Source: Spirogloea muscicola
Lineage: Eukaryota; Streptophyta; Zygnematophyceae; Spirogloeales; Spirogloeaceae
Length of the DNA: 16,717 bases
Direction: 5' to 3'
Assembly (NCBI GenBank): GCA_009602725.1
Contig: WELB01000021.1
Span: 395,033 to 411,749 of the forward strand
Shown here: positions 8,641 to 16,717 of the stretch, in pieces
How the letters are laid out: the number at the start of each line of letters is the position of its first letter
Numbering within the stretch: the stretch's first letter is position 1
Position numbers and translations under genes: made by a program
Notes under the pieces: generated by a model
Told to the model about the DNA's origin: nothing
Databases searched by the model: none
Seen by the model: only the letters and a program-made list of their open reading frames with translations

Positions 8641-9157
8641 AAACAGCAATCAATGAAAGCAGAGTCTTCTCAGGCGTCTTCAAGAAAATCTTGTGCAACC
8701 TGCTGAAAAGTCAAGTCCTGGCCTTTCAAAAATGGCCCCACTGAAACAGCGAACCAAAGTCCTCACCACCAGTCCTAAATGTTACCTGCACAGCATGACA
8801 ATGACAAAATTGAGAGGGACTGCCATACAATACCGTGAGCTGCGCCTGTGCGAGATCAACTGCGTCTTCAAAACTGAGGACCTGGAGCAGCAAGGAGCAG
8901 ACAGACCTGCCTTGAGTACTTCTGGTAAGCAACACTAAGACATTGGCAGGCCCAAAGCATCTCCTTGACATTCCCAGATCAGGGTGGCCACAAGAAACTT
9001 GCAGCTCTGCAAATCACAGCCCTGCAATTTGTTTGCTAGCTTGTAAGTACTGGGCATACCACTGATTTGCTTTACACGCGCCAAACAGCGGCACGGGCCA
9101 ACTGACCACAGCCAACTACGCATGTTGCCATATGCCCCGCCAGCGGCAGTGGGGATA
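8641..9157. other. Spacer downstream of the PAN-cyclophilin gene
   Basis: It holds no frame with coding character and no copy of the hairpin repeat. The part nearest 9157 should contain the 3' UTR and poly(A) site of the minus-strand gene ending at 9158. I did not find a convincing TGTAA-type algal poly(A) signal. Confidence 0.4.
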
Positions 9158-10873
9158 TCAGAAGTCCTCCTTCAGGCTTTTGGCCTCGGTGCGAGACACC
9201 GTAAATGAAACCGGCGCCTCGAGTACATGCACGTCTACCTGGCCCCACGTCTCCACCTTAGTCTTCTTCTCCACAATCTTTTCCACACTTGCCATGTCCT
9301 GTCTCAAAACCTGCACCACACACGTGTGGCACCCTGCTTGTGAGCTAGACCGCCAGCTTCAGCAGCCGCATGATAAGGCAACAATCATTGGCACGGCGAC
9401 TGCACACTGGCCAAAGATGGTGTGACCGTGCTGCCATTCGACGTGGCGTGCAAGCGAGATGAAGAAGTCAGAGCCGCCGCCATGGCGTATGGCGGGCCCG
9501 GTGCTTCCTGCAGCAGGAGTTCCTTCTATGGAGTGGCTGACGGCCGTATGTCAAACTTGCTTTGGCTAGAGGGAGCGTGTGGCCACATCACACAGTGCTG
9601 GCAGCCATAAGAGAGGTGGCGGCCCCTCACCCCGTTGACTGGTATACCATCGGCAGCCCAGGCAGCACCGAGGTCCTCGGCCCGATAAAATCGGCAGCCT
9701 GTGCAGTGCCGCAGCTGCAGAAGGTCCCGCAAGTACGACACTGTCGCCGGCGCCCACTCTGGCCGCAGCTGCATGTCAGACGCAGAGCCACCTCAGCTGT
9801 TGGCAATCAGTAGGCGCCAGGACAAGCCGAAAGAGCCAGGAAGCAGGTAAGCCAGCTGCCGCTGCCGCCGTCGTCCTTGCAGGGTGTCGTAGGAGGTGAA
9901 TGTGCACCTTGACGCGGATGTCACCCTCCGGCGGCCTAGTGTGATGATGCCCTGCAGTCACGACGAGCGCAAGTGACAGCTTTGGTGACTGGCAGCCGAA
10001 TGACTGCAGCATGAGCAGGCCCGTCGTTCGCAAGGCATTGCCAAGCTGATGCAGCTGTGCTGGCGCCGCCAAGCCAGTCAATGCAGCCCTTGGCCGCAGC
10101 GGCGCACAAAGGGAGGTGATGTTGACTCACAACGCCGGTGCCGGTGTAGAGCATGCCCGAGATCCACGGCACGCCAGCGTCATTATGCACCTCAGGCCGC
10201 AGCGCGTCCTCTGGCCACTTCAGCCAGCACTGCGCCGGCAGCCAAGGCCACGGCACTGTGGGCAGCGAGGACGCTGCGCGTTGGCCCTGCCGGCTCGGCG
10301 CTCGCTGGTCATGGAATGCAAAGGATCGGCAAGCGTGGCAGTGGCAGCAGCGCCGACCTGGCGGTGTTGCTCGCCGCAGCGCTCCTTGTCGCCGCAGTAC
10401 ACCCACGGGTTGCAGTGGCACTTGCCGCCTCCCTGGCACATGTCGCTGCAGCAGCAGCCGGGCCGCGCTTTCATCAGCGGCGGCGGCGCTGTGTCACATC
10501 AGCTCCGCAGTGCTGTGACGCTGGCTGGCGAGATCAGCGCCGCCAGAGCTCACCGGCAGGACTGGCAGCAGGCGGCAGCCGAGTCCTGCAGGTTGCTGGG
10601 CCCCAACTTGACGGGATGCCCCCAGAGCTCCCAGTGCGGCATCCACCGGCAGAGGCCGTTGGCACTGTCGTTGCTGCTGCCGCCGTCACCGCCGCCGCCG
10701 CCGCCGCCATGGGCCGCGTGCTCCGCTCCCGCGTCGTCATTCTCGCCCAGCTGGACCCCCTGGCGGAGGCTGCCGTCAGGCGGGTGTCCCGAGCTGCTCG
10801 GCGCAGGCAGCGAGCAGCTGGCCAGGCCCACGGCCGCCATGGCGTCTCGAAGAGGGGCGGACCTCGGCGTCAT
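9158..10873 (-). CDS. PAN/apple domain plus divergent cyclophilin-type PPIase, multi-exon, frame-damaged
   Basis: Exons by reading: from 10873 or further upstream to 10554; 10445-10358; 10229-10131; 10054 to about 9796; 9768-9631; about 9530-9407; 9310-9158 (TGA). The first three join in phase (CG|C, then phase 0). They give a PAN/apple pattern: WELWGHPVKLGPSNLQDSAA, ACCQSC, CNPWVYCGD, CGEQ, then CWLKW. PAN domains bind protein or sugar ligands. The 3' exons resemble a cyclophilin: EWAPATVSYLRDLL, GCRFYRAED (the Arg of the FHRV-like motif), GGGSDFFISLARHVEW, then GHTIFGQ and VLRQDMASVEKI. Equivalents of cyclophilin A R55, F113, W121 and H126 are present; the middle is poorly conserved. A Leu/Ala/Val-rich segment upstream of the ATG at 10873, in the same open frame (about 10960-10900), could be a signal peptide or anchor, but no ATG precedes it. 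Frame breaks occur near 9901, 9793-9795 (in-frame TGA), 9763 and the 9407 donor. It may be real but mis-sequenced, or a recent pseudogene. Confidence 0.65.
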
Positions 10874-10899
10874 GTCGGCCGCGGCGGCGGCGGCGGCGG

Positions 10900-11415
10900 C
10901 GGCGTTGGCGTCCGGCCGGCACAGTGCCTGTAGCGTCGTGTGCGTGGCCAGGCAGGCGACGAGCGCGAGGAGGGGGCGAGCAGGGCGAGCGCGGCGATGG
11001 CGCTCGCCTCCCTCTCCGACGCCCGCGGCGTCGCCACCGGGTCGGGCGGCGGGAGCCGGAGGCGGCAGCAGGCAGGCCAGGGCCGTGCTGCCCGGGTGCT
11101 GCCAAGCCCGACCAGCGCAACCGTCTCATCTCCCACCCGGGTCGGACGGCCCGCGGGCTGGCCGCCTCGGCGCCCGCCGCCCCGCCGTCATGGCGCCCGC
11201 CGCCCGCGCGCTGCCGCTGGCGCTGCCTTCAGGAAGGAGCACGACAATAAGACAAGGATAGAGAGGAGCAACTCTCNCGATCGCCCGGTTGCAGCGGCCC
11301 CAGCCCGCCCCTGCGCCGGCGGCTGCCGCTGCCCTCCGGCCAGCCCGCAATGCGCGAGGCTCCCGCGCGGAGGCGGCTCTGCCGACGCGCCCTCTGGCTT
11401 GCGCGCCGCCGCCAG
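10900..11415. promoter_or_regulatory. Shared GC-rich 5' region between two divergent genes
   Basis: The minus-strand PAN-cyclophilin gene and the plus-strand Canopy gene begin on opposite sides of this stretch, so their promoters must lie within or beside it. It is very GC-rich, with a GCC/GGC run at about 10879-10905 on the left. It contains an N at 11277, which may hide a closed gap. No TATA element or clear binding motif was recognised. The missing first exon of the Canopy gene (signal peptide and CxxC) should also lie here. Candidate ATGs are at 11189 (Ala/Leu-rich start, but stop at about 11250) and 11350 (in frame with the first recognised exon, but Arg-rich). Confidence 0.4.
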
Positions 11416-12974
11416 GAGAAGCCGCGCAACGATCTGGACATGAGGCACCGGCTCAACTCCGAGGGCAAGCGCGAGGGCAAGATCATCAGCTACAAGTGAG
11501 GCTCTCCTGTCCACGCCGCGGTGCCTCCGGCAGCTCGGAGCTTGCAGTTGCCGTAGCCGGGGAGGGCCCTGCCTTGCACGCCATTATGGCATTCCCAGCC
11601 CCGGCTGCACCCCATTACCACACCTCGACACAGCATGAGAGCCAACCGGTGCCTCTGCCACTCGCTGTCCAGCCAGCCGTCCTCCGTCCCTCCAAACCGG
11701 CGTTGCTCGAAGGCGGAAGAAGGCCGCCCACATGATCTCGATCAGCCGCTGTGCGCAAGCCCAGAGTGTGGCTGTTGCTCTGGCGTCATACCTCTCCGGC
11801 CTGGGCGGCTGGGAGTGGCAGGAGGAGCGAGCTCCGGGCTGTGGAGCTGATGGAGGGCCTCTGCAAGCGCTTGAGGGGACACTACCTGCGCGACGTACTT
11901 CCACAGCCTCCCTCACTGCCACTTCACCAGCTGCAGGTGCAGGCATGCGGCGCTGCTCGACTGCTGACAGGCTTTGCCACGCGGTGGTCCAGATGGGGGA
12001 AGGCAAACCTCGAGAGTGGTCAAATCTTTTTGTGCCGGAGGAAGTCTTCCCTGACAGAGGTAAGCTCGGGGTGACCTCATGACACAGCCCGGCAGCAAGT
12101 GAGCCACATGCACAGGCCCCCTCGCAGGCTTGTGTCCTTGCTACTGTTGTGCTGAGAGCGGCAAGGTGCTGGTCTGGCTGGGCGGGGGTGGGCCAGCCAA
12201 GGCGGTAAGGGAAGCGCAAGGCAAGGAGCTGGAGAAGTGGTGTGACAAGTGCGCACCATTCCCTCGCTTGTTGTGCTACAGGCCTAGACCAATGGCAAGA
12301 CCTTGTCCGACCCCTGGGAACCTCCCTGCTGCACCTTGCGTTGCAAGGTCCTTCTGTGAGCATTGGCGCTCGTCATTGCTGATGTGAGCTACTCCTTTCG
12401 TTGGATGTGGTGTACCCAGATTACTGGAAGAAATCGAGTCTGATGTGAGGCAGCATTGGCCTTCACTGCACTCCTTGCTTGCCTTGTCAACCTCTTTCAC
12501 AGATTTTCTTATTCAAGGAATGCGAATTTAGATGCCTGTGGTGGACCTCGCTTGGCAGCTCACGCTTTTGAAGTTCTTTCCATGGCCAGTAGGCTGGTCT
12601 TGCTTTTCATCCTGCTCTTCTGCCGTCTTGGCATCAGTAAGGTTACTGGAATGCACATGAGGTACCATGTCGTTGGTTTGGCACAGCTTACAGAGGCCAT
12701 CAAGAGTGGCCACCTGGAGAAGACAGATGTGGAGAAGGAGCTTTGCATTATCATGACGGACCTTTGCATCAAGCCTGATCCACCGGTTCGAAGGTGCGTC
12801 ACTAAGAGTGGCCCACGTGATTCTGCATACCTGGTGCATCAAGGTACAACGAGCACACAGCCCCACTGCATGCCTGATTGTGTGCCTTATTGTGACAGCA
12901 AGAGCAAGAAATTGATAACGTCGGACGCCCCTGATGCTCGGGAGCTGGAGGGAGCATCCAATGATGAGCTCTGA
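11416..12974 (+). CDS. Canopy-family (DUF3456, saposin-like) ER protein, 5' exon missing
   Basis: Seven exons read in phase: 11416-11495, 11822-11894, 11993-12059, 12197-12248, 12420-12444, 12687-12793 and 12899-12974 (TGA), together 480 bases or 159 residues plus stop. Family landmarks in order: EKPRNDLDMRHRLNSEGKRE, EGKIISYK, SELRAVELMEGLC, REW, KELEKWCDKLLEEIESD, LTEAIKSGHLE, and ELCIIMTDLC. This matches plant Canopy-like proteins nearly block for block. Four of the family's conserved Cys positions are seen. The N-terminal CxxC and signal peptide belong to an upstream exon I could not find. The C-terminus is SNDEL, a KDEL/HDEL-like ER retention tail. Canopy proteins are ER-resident and assist folding or maturation of secreted and membrane proteins. 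Donors are GTGAGG, GTACTT, GTAAGC, GTGCGC, GTGAGG and GTGCGT, all with AG acceptors. The donor at 11895 and the acceptor at 11822 are the least certain choices. Confidence 0.88.
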
Positions 12975-13230
12975 CCTCATGGGCTTGTATATGGAACCTT
13001 CGGCAGATATTCTGCTTCGCTCCACAATGTTCAATTGTTAAGCTGCCTCCTGGCACATCAACTGCGACTTCCCTGGACGAATATATATCACGTTGATGTG
13101 CATCATAAGCAACAGATGTGATATGCATGTCAAATTTGGGCACCAATGGCCTCGACTTCTCTCAGCTCGCAGGGCCTTGCTGCGGCAGGGTCTCCTTTGG
13201 ATACAGTCAGAAGGGCAGGAGATGGTGGCA
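12975..13230. other. 3' region between convergent Canopy and MIC60 genes
   Basis: It lies after the Canopy stop codon and should hold that gene's 3' UTR. GC content is moderate. I found no TGTAA poly(A) signal, RNA gene or repeat here. Confidence 0.45.
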
Positions 13231-13545
13231 TCAATATAAGCTGTACGCCCTGAGAAGCAAGTGCAATCGCAGCACAAGTGCAACCGTAAAAAATATCTCA
13301 AGCTCAAGCATGGCCTGCTTGCAGGACTGGTGCTTTTGCTTACCAAAGAATGTTGCTGCTGCAGTCTTTGTGGCAATACTCTGACAACTCACCAGAAGCG
13401 CAACCATAAGGCAGAGTTGGCCAATGTCTAGCAAGCAGTAGGCTGCAAAACGGTGTCTGCCAAGAATGGTAGTCACTCTTCGGTGAGACTCGCTGCCCAG
13501 CACAGTCCAGAAGCCGAGTGGAACATTTGAGGCAATTTCACGCAA
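13231..13545 (-). other. Possible membrane-protein exon pair just downstream of MIC60
   Basis: A minus-strand frame with no ATG start reads PLGFWTVLGSESHRR, then FAAYCLLDIGQLCLMVALL, meets a strong donor (CTG|GTGAGT, intron 13315-13392, 78 bases), and continues with AMLELEIFFTVALVLRLHLL to a TGA. Hydrophobic spacing and codon use look protein-like, but the frame begins only after a TAG inside the MIC60 last exon and has no start codon. It could be an alternative terminal exon, a remnant of another gene, or chance. I do not recognise a family. Confidence 0.2.
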
Positions 13546-13552
13546 CCTATGC

Positions 13553-16500
13553 CTAGCTGAGTTTAGCAGCCATGGAAGCTACGTGGGCATGCAAAAGATT
13601 CACGGCCTGCTCAGCCTGAGCCCTATCCCTCATGCTGCGGCTCCAGGATGCCACTGTATGTGCGGCCCGTGTTCCTTTAACGGCGTCTTCCAGCTCCTGT
13701 GCTGCTTCTGCCAGCTTGCCCTGCGCTAGCAAGTGCTCTGTGCGCGCCAGCGCTGCCTCTGCTCCTCCTCCAGCCACGTCAGAGTCCCGCTCATCCACCT
13801 GTTGGGCAGCTCAGTTTTTCAACTCAGCCCTTTGCGTGAAGGACCTGGCGACTGACGACATCATGAGAGTGAGAATGTCTCAAGAGGCCACTCAGGCTAA
13901 CAAAACAACACCTTTAGCCTGGCTGCTGCAGAAGCCAAGGCATGAGCAAGTACACCACCCCCCCCTTCTGGCACCATCGCCAGTTGCTGAACAGTCCTTC
14001 GCAATTTTCCCAGTTCTGCCCGTAGGTGAGCCCGAGTAGGCGCCTCCCTCGGCAGTGAGGCTGCTGCCACTTCGACCACAGGATCCTGCTCAATGGCCCC
14101 TCCAGCAATCTGCACCCAAACCTTTGTTAGCCATAAGTAGACAACGAGGCAGCCACAGGGGTGAGAGACTTGTCTTGGATTGGAAGTGCTTAGCTGCCCA
14201 TGAAGCAAATGCTGCACCTTGTTGTATCTGCAGTACTAAATGTATAATAGCAGTGACACTGCAAAGCTAAGCCAGAAAATATGGTGGGAGAGCATAGAAG
14301 CTAGGCTCCAAGGAGCACCTGCAAGAGTCTCCTGTTGCCTTCAAGAGCCACGCCACGTTGAAGAGCATCCTCCAGGCCAAATGTGGCCAGGGCCAGCTTG
14401 TGAGCAGTGTAACTAAGTTTTGCTTCCTCCGACCTCGCATTGAAGGCCTCTTGCAATACCTCAACCTTCGTGCCAACCCAATCCTTTGAATCAGTATTGC
14501 ATGATGACCTAACAACAACTTCAAGAGCGATCAATACTTGCACCCCCCTGAATGCATGCCAAGAGCAAATCTGACAGCAGAGCAGCTCTTGCCTCTTGCA
14601 ATGCATCCCGCAATGCTAGCAGATGATTGGACCGATCAGTTGCAAGCGCCGCAGCCTTGTCTGCCAAAGCCTTGAGCTTTGCCTCCTCAACAGCACGAGC
14701 TTGCTCTCCCTCCTGCCCATGGCATGCCAGATCACGCCCCCAGTGGACTACAATCAAGTACATAGCTTGCACACGCCTAAGTAACCTTTGCACAGCATCT
14801 TGTACGGAGATGTAACCTGCCACTAAATTCAGCCAAAAGGTTGAGGGGGTAGAGGATTTTAGATCAAAGGTTTCAGGTCAGCAGTGAATGATATAGCAAC
14901 ATGCGCTGTGCGACTGGCAACCTCCACACTCTTAAGGCCTGATGCACACCTGTTCCCTCTTTTCTTGCAGACGACGCTCCTCAGCTTGAGCATGCAGCCG
15001 TCTTATTTCAGATTGGTGCTTAGCATGTTGACTTTCTATCTCCTGCACGCATGATTAGTGACTTCAGGACACCCATTCCAAAAGCTCAATTGACAGGAGC
15101 AAAAATTTGCCAAGCTGGGCTGCTCACCTTCTCCAGATTGTACGCCAGCTGTGCATGCCGCAGTGCCTCAGCCCGTGCATCATTGAGCTTCTGCCTGTAG
15201 GCTTCTTGCTCAGATTCCAACCGCTCCGCAAATGCTCCTGCGTCCACCTCAGCCTGCCTTTGCATGGATTCGTGAACAGCCTCGTACACCACCTGGCCAA
15301 TGACATCATTCACCCCATCTTCTGCCACGTCTTTTGCGCCTGGATCCTCTAACTGTGCCGCGTCATCTGTATCTGCCGCCTGGTCTGCCAACGTTGATGG
15401 CCGTCCCTCTGCCTCAGGGGCAGGGGAGTTCTCTCCAGCCTCCTGAATGCCTTCCTCGCTTTGCCTCAGCTCCACTTCCTCCCTCCTCCGCTTGGCCTGG
15501 TGCGCCTTGCTGGTGGCCTCCTCGTGAGCCATCTGGACTAGGCTTGACGGCGAGAGGTCCCCGGCATCCTCCTTGGTATTGTTGATGGTGGTGCTTGCCA
15601 CACCTTCTAGCTCCCTCTCTGGCTGGTAGCGCAGTAGCAGCATCAGCTCGTCAGACAAGCGGCGGTATAATGTCTGGCAGCGCTTGACATTCTGATTCAC
15701 TAGCAACCATTTAGGACCTTCAGTGCCACAAAGCTGTGCCGTCTAAGTCGCTCCCAGCGTCACCATCGACCAACTTCCTTGTATGACCTACATTTGCCAG
15801 TCAGTGTCTGATGAATCTGTCATCAGGCTGCCTATTGGTACGCAAGCTTCCAAGAGGAGGGTGGGATCAAACTGCCCACACTGCCACTGGTGTGTACTGC
15901 AGAGCAGCTGGTCAGCGGAAAGACCAACCTCGTGCTTTTGCTTGGTGTCGGCGTCTACTGGGCCCTGTATGACCTCTCGCACGGCCGCTGCCAAGGCGCT
16001 TGCAGCATTCTCAAGGCCTTTCACGACCCCTTGCGGCTCCGTGTCCGCCAACTCCCGTTCTTCAGCCGTGGAGGCCACTGTTGCCTCGTGTGGTCCAGCC
16101 GCGTCTCCAACCTCCTCCACTGTCACCATCACATAGTCCTCTGGCGCAGCGGCGTCCGGCTTCGGCTCCTGCTGCTCCTCGGCGTATGAGGAGCCCCGGG
16201 GGCCCTCCGACGCGTCCTCTGCCTCCACGGCCACGATCACAAACTCGTCGTCGGCTTGGCCATAGTCCCTGGACCCGGCTCTATCGGCTTTGTCCTGCTC
16301 TGGCTCCACCTCGGGGTCCTCGCCGTGCTTGGCGTGGCTGCCCGCCGTCGCGCGAGCTTGAGCTTCGAGCACCTGCTGCCTCTCGGCGGCCGTGTCGGCC
16401 TCCAGCGCCGACTCCACGGCGCCCTTGATCACGCCGCCGACCTTGCGCAGCTCCTCGCGAGCAGCGCCGATCACGCCCGCCGGCTCGGAGCCGGCGCCAG

Positions 16501-16717
16501 CCTCCTCCTGCCTGCTCACCTGAGGCCCGGCGCCGCCCGCTTGGCCGGCTCCGCTGGGGGCAACGCTGGGGGAGCTCGGGCCCGCCCCGCCCTCGCCATG
16601 CTGCTGCTGCTGCCGCTGTTGCTGCAGGCTGTAGTACAGGCCGGCGGCGGCGGCGGCGGCGGCGGCCGCGAGCAGGGCGCCGTAGACGCCGCCACGGCGG
16701 GGCTGCTGGGGGGGGGC
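13553..16717 (-). CDS. MIC60: MICOS complex subunit MIC60 (mitofilin), 5' end beyond window
   Basis: MIC60 is the inner-membrane core of the MICOS complex that forms cristae junctions. Exons: 16717 to about 15842-15929; 15733-15128; 15042-14950; 14712-14593; 14465-14319; 14109-13912; 13798-13553 (TAG). Exons from 15733 on sum to 469 residues plus stop with no frame break. The window edge begins just before a GVYGALL plus poly-Ala membrane segment ending GLYYSL (about 16690-16630), then a Gln-rich patch and a long acidic stretch (intermembrane space). Next comes a coiled coil (AEVDAGAFAERLESEQEAYR through QEKREQ and AVEEAKLKALADKAAALATD). The C-terminal mitofilin domain shows AFNARSEEAKLSYTAHKLAL, GLEDAL, ASLPREAP, VPEGGGGVLAHALA, LLAQGKLAEAAQELE and QAEQAVNLL, matching plant MIC60. 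Total length above about 730 is slightly longer than plant proteins of about 640. Missing: the targeting peptide upstream. Uncertain: the first donor, and a GC donor at 14592. Confidence 0.93.

Noticed and set aside
9793-9795. In-frame TGA read as selenocysteine
   Set aside because: Green algae do use selenocysteine, but nearby one-base shifts explain the stop equally well, the position is not a known cyclophilin or PAN redox site, and no SECIS-like structure was identified.
10116-11261. Longest open frame in the window (381 codons, plus strand)
   Set aside because: It lies opposite the PAN-cyclophilin exons, its translation is low-complexity Ala/Arg/Pro/Ser, and the minus strand gives recognisable domains. 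It is a GC-rich shadow.
12456-12686. Upstream part of the 172-codon plus-strand frame as a signal-peptide start for a separate gene
   Set aside because: The hydrophobic stretch (LVLLFILLFC) lies within the Canopy intron 12445-12686. The exon from 12687 joins in phase with the micro-exon and restores the family motif.
14713-14823. Extension of MIC60 exon 4 upstream to 14823
   Set aside because: The frame is open but the translation is unlike the coiled coil, and GGGCAG at 14713 gives an in-phase acceptor joining to the exon ending at 14950.
16514-16519. Perfect GTGAGC splice donor inside the MIC60 first exon
   Set aside because: The frame stays open and acidic/helical on both sides, with no matching acceptor needed, so I kept it as coding. 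It remains a possible alternative site.

Overview
The window looks like nuclear DNA of a green alga (Chlorophyta or a close relative). The evidence is three intron-rich genes with plant-type protein matches, short introns (about 76-330 bases) with mostly GTGAG/GTGNG donors, GC-rich 5' exons with Ala/Gly trinucleotide runs, and long stretches of decayed dispersed repeats. No bacterial operons, ribosome binding sites, CRISPR arrays or RNA genes were seen. All family assignments come from reading the translations by eye; no database search was run.

Bases 1-8.3 kb hold no convincing intact gene. They are filled with diverged copies of a repeat family whose hallmark is a GGGCTGG-N6-CCAGCCC hairpin next to a 'ggccccttcggaccttgttcatt'-like stretch and a 'ctatcctcaatgggcgagccc'-like stretch. 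Better copies are at about 245-600, 650-930, 1005-1085, 1200-1400, 2660-3065, 3090-3365, 5225-5310, 6690-6885 and 7730-7800. A second duplicated unit occurs at 5514-5840 and 6890-7190. Inside this tract lies a 0.75 kb imperfect palindrome (4121-4480 and 4498-4866). Its right arm carries a helix-rich minus-strand reading frame, and its left arm a frameshifted copy. A CGG repeat containing an N sits at 5146-5217. A 3-copy tandem repeat occupies 8281-8640.

Bases 9.1-16.7 kb hold the genes. (1) Minus strand, 9158 to about 10.9 kb: a secreted or membrane-anchored protein with a PAN/apple domain followed by a divergent cyclophilin (peptidyl-prolyl isomerase) domain. Several one-base frame breaks in its 3' half suggest sequence error or a decaying gene. 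(2) Plus strand, 11416-12974: a Canopy-family (DUF3456) ER protein with an NDEL tail, seven exons readable and the first exon not found. (3) Minus strand, 13553 to beyond 16717: MIC60/mitofilin, the core subunit of the mitochondrial MICOS complex, missing only its extreme N-terminus at the window edge.

Genes 1 and 2 are head to head across a short GC-rich region, and both appear to be secretory-pathway folding proteins. Genes 2 and 3 converge, with their stop codons about 0.58 kb apart. MIC60 works in the mitochondrial inner membrane and has no evident functional link to the other two.
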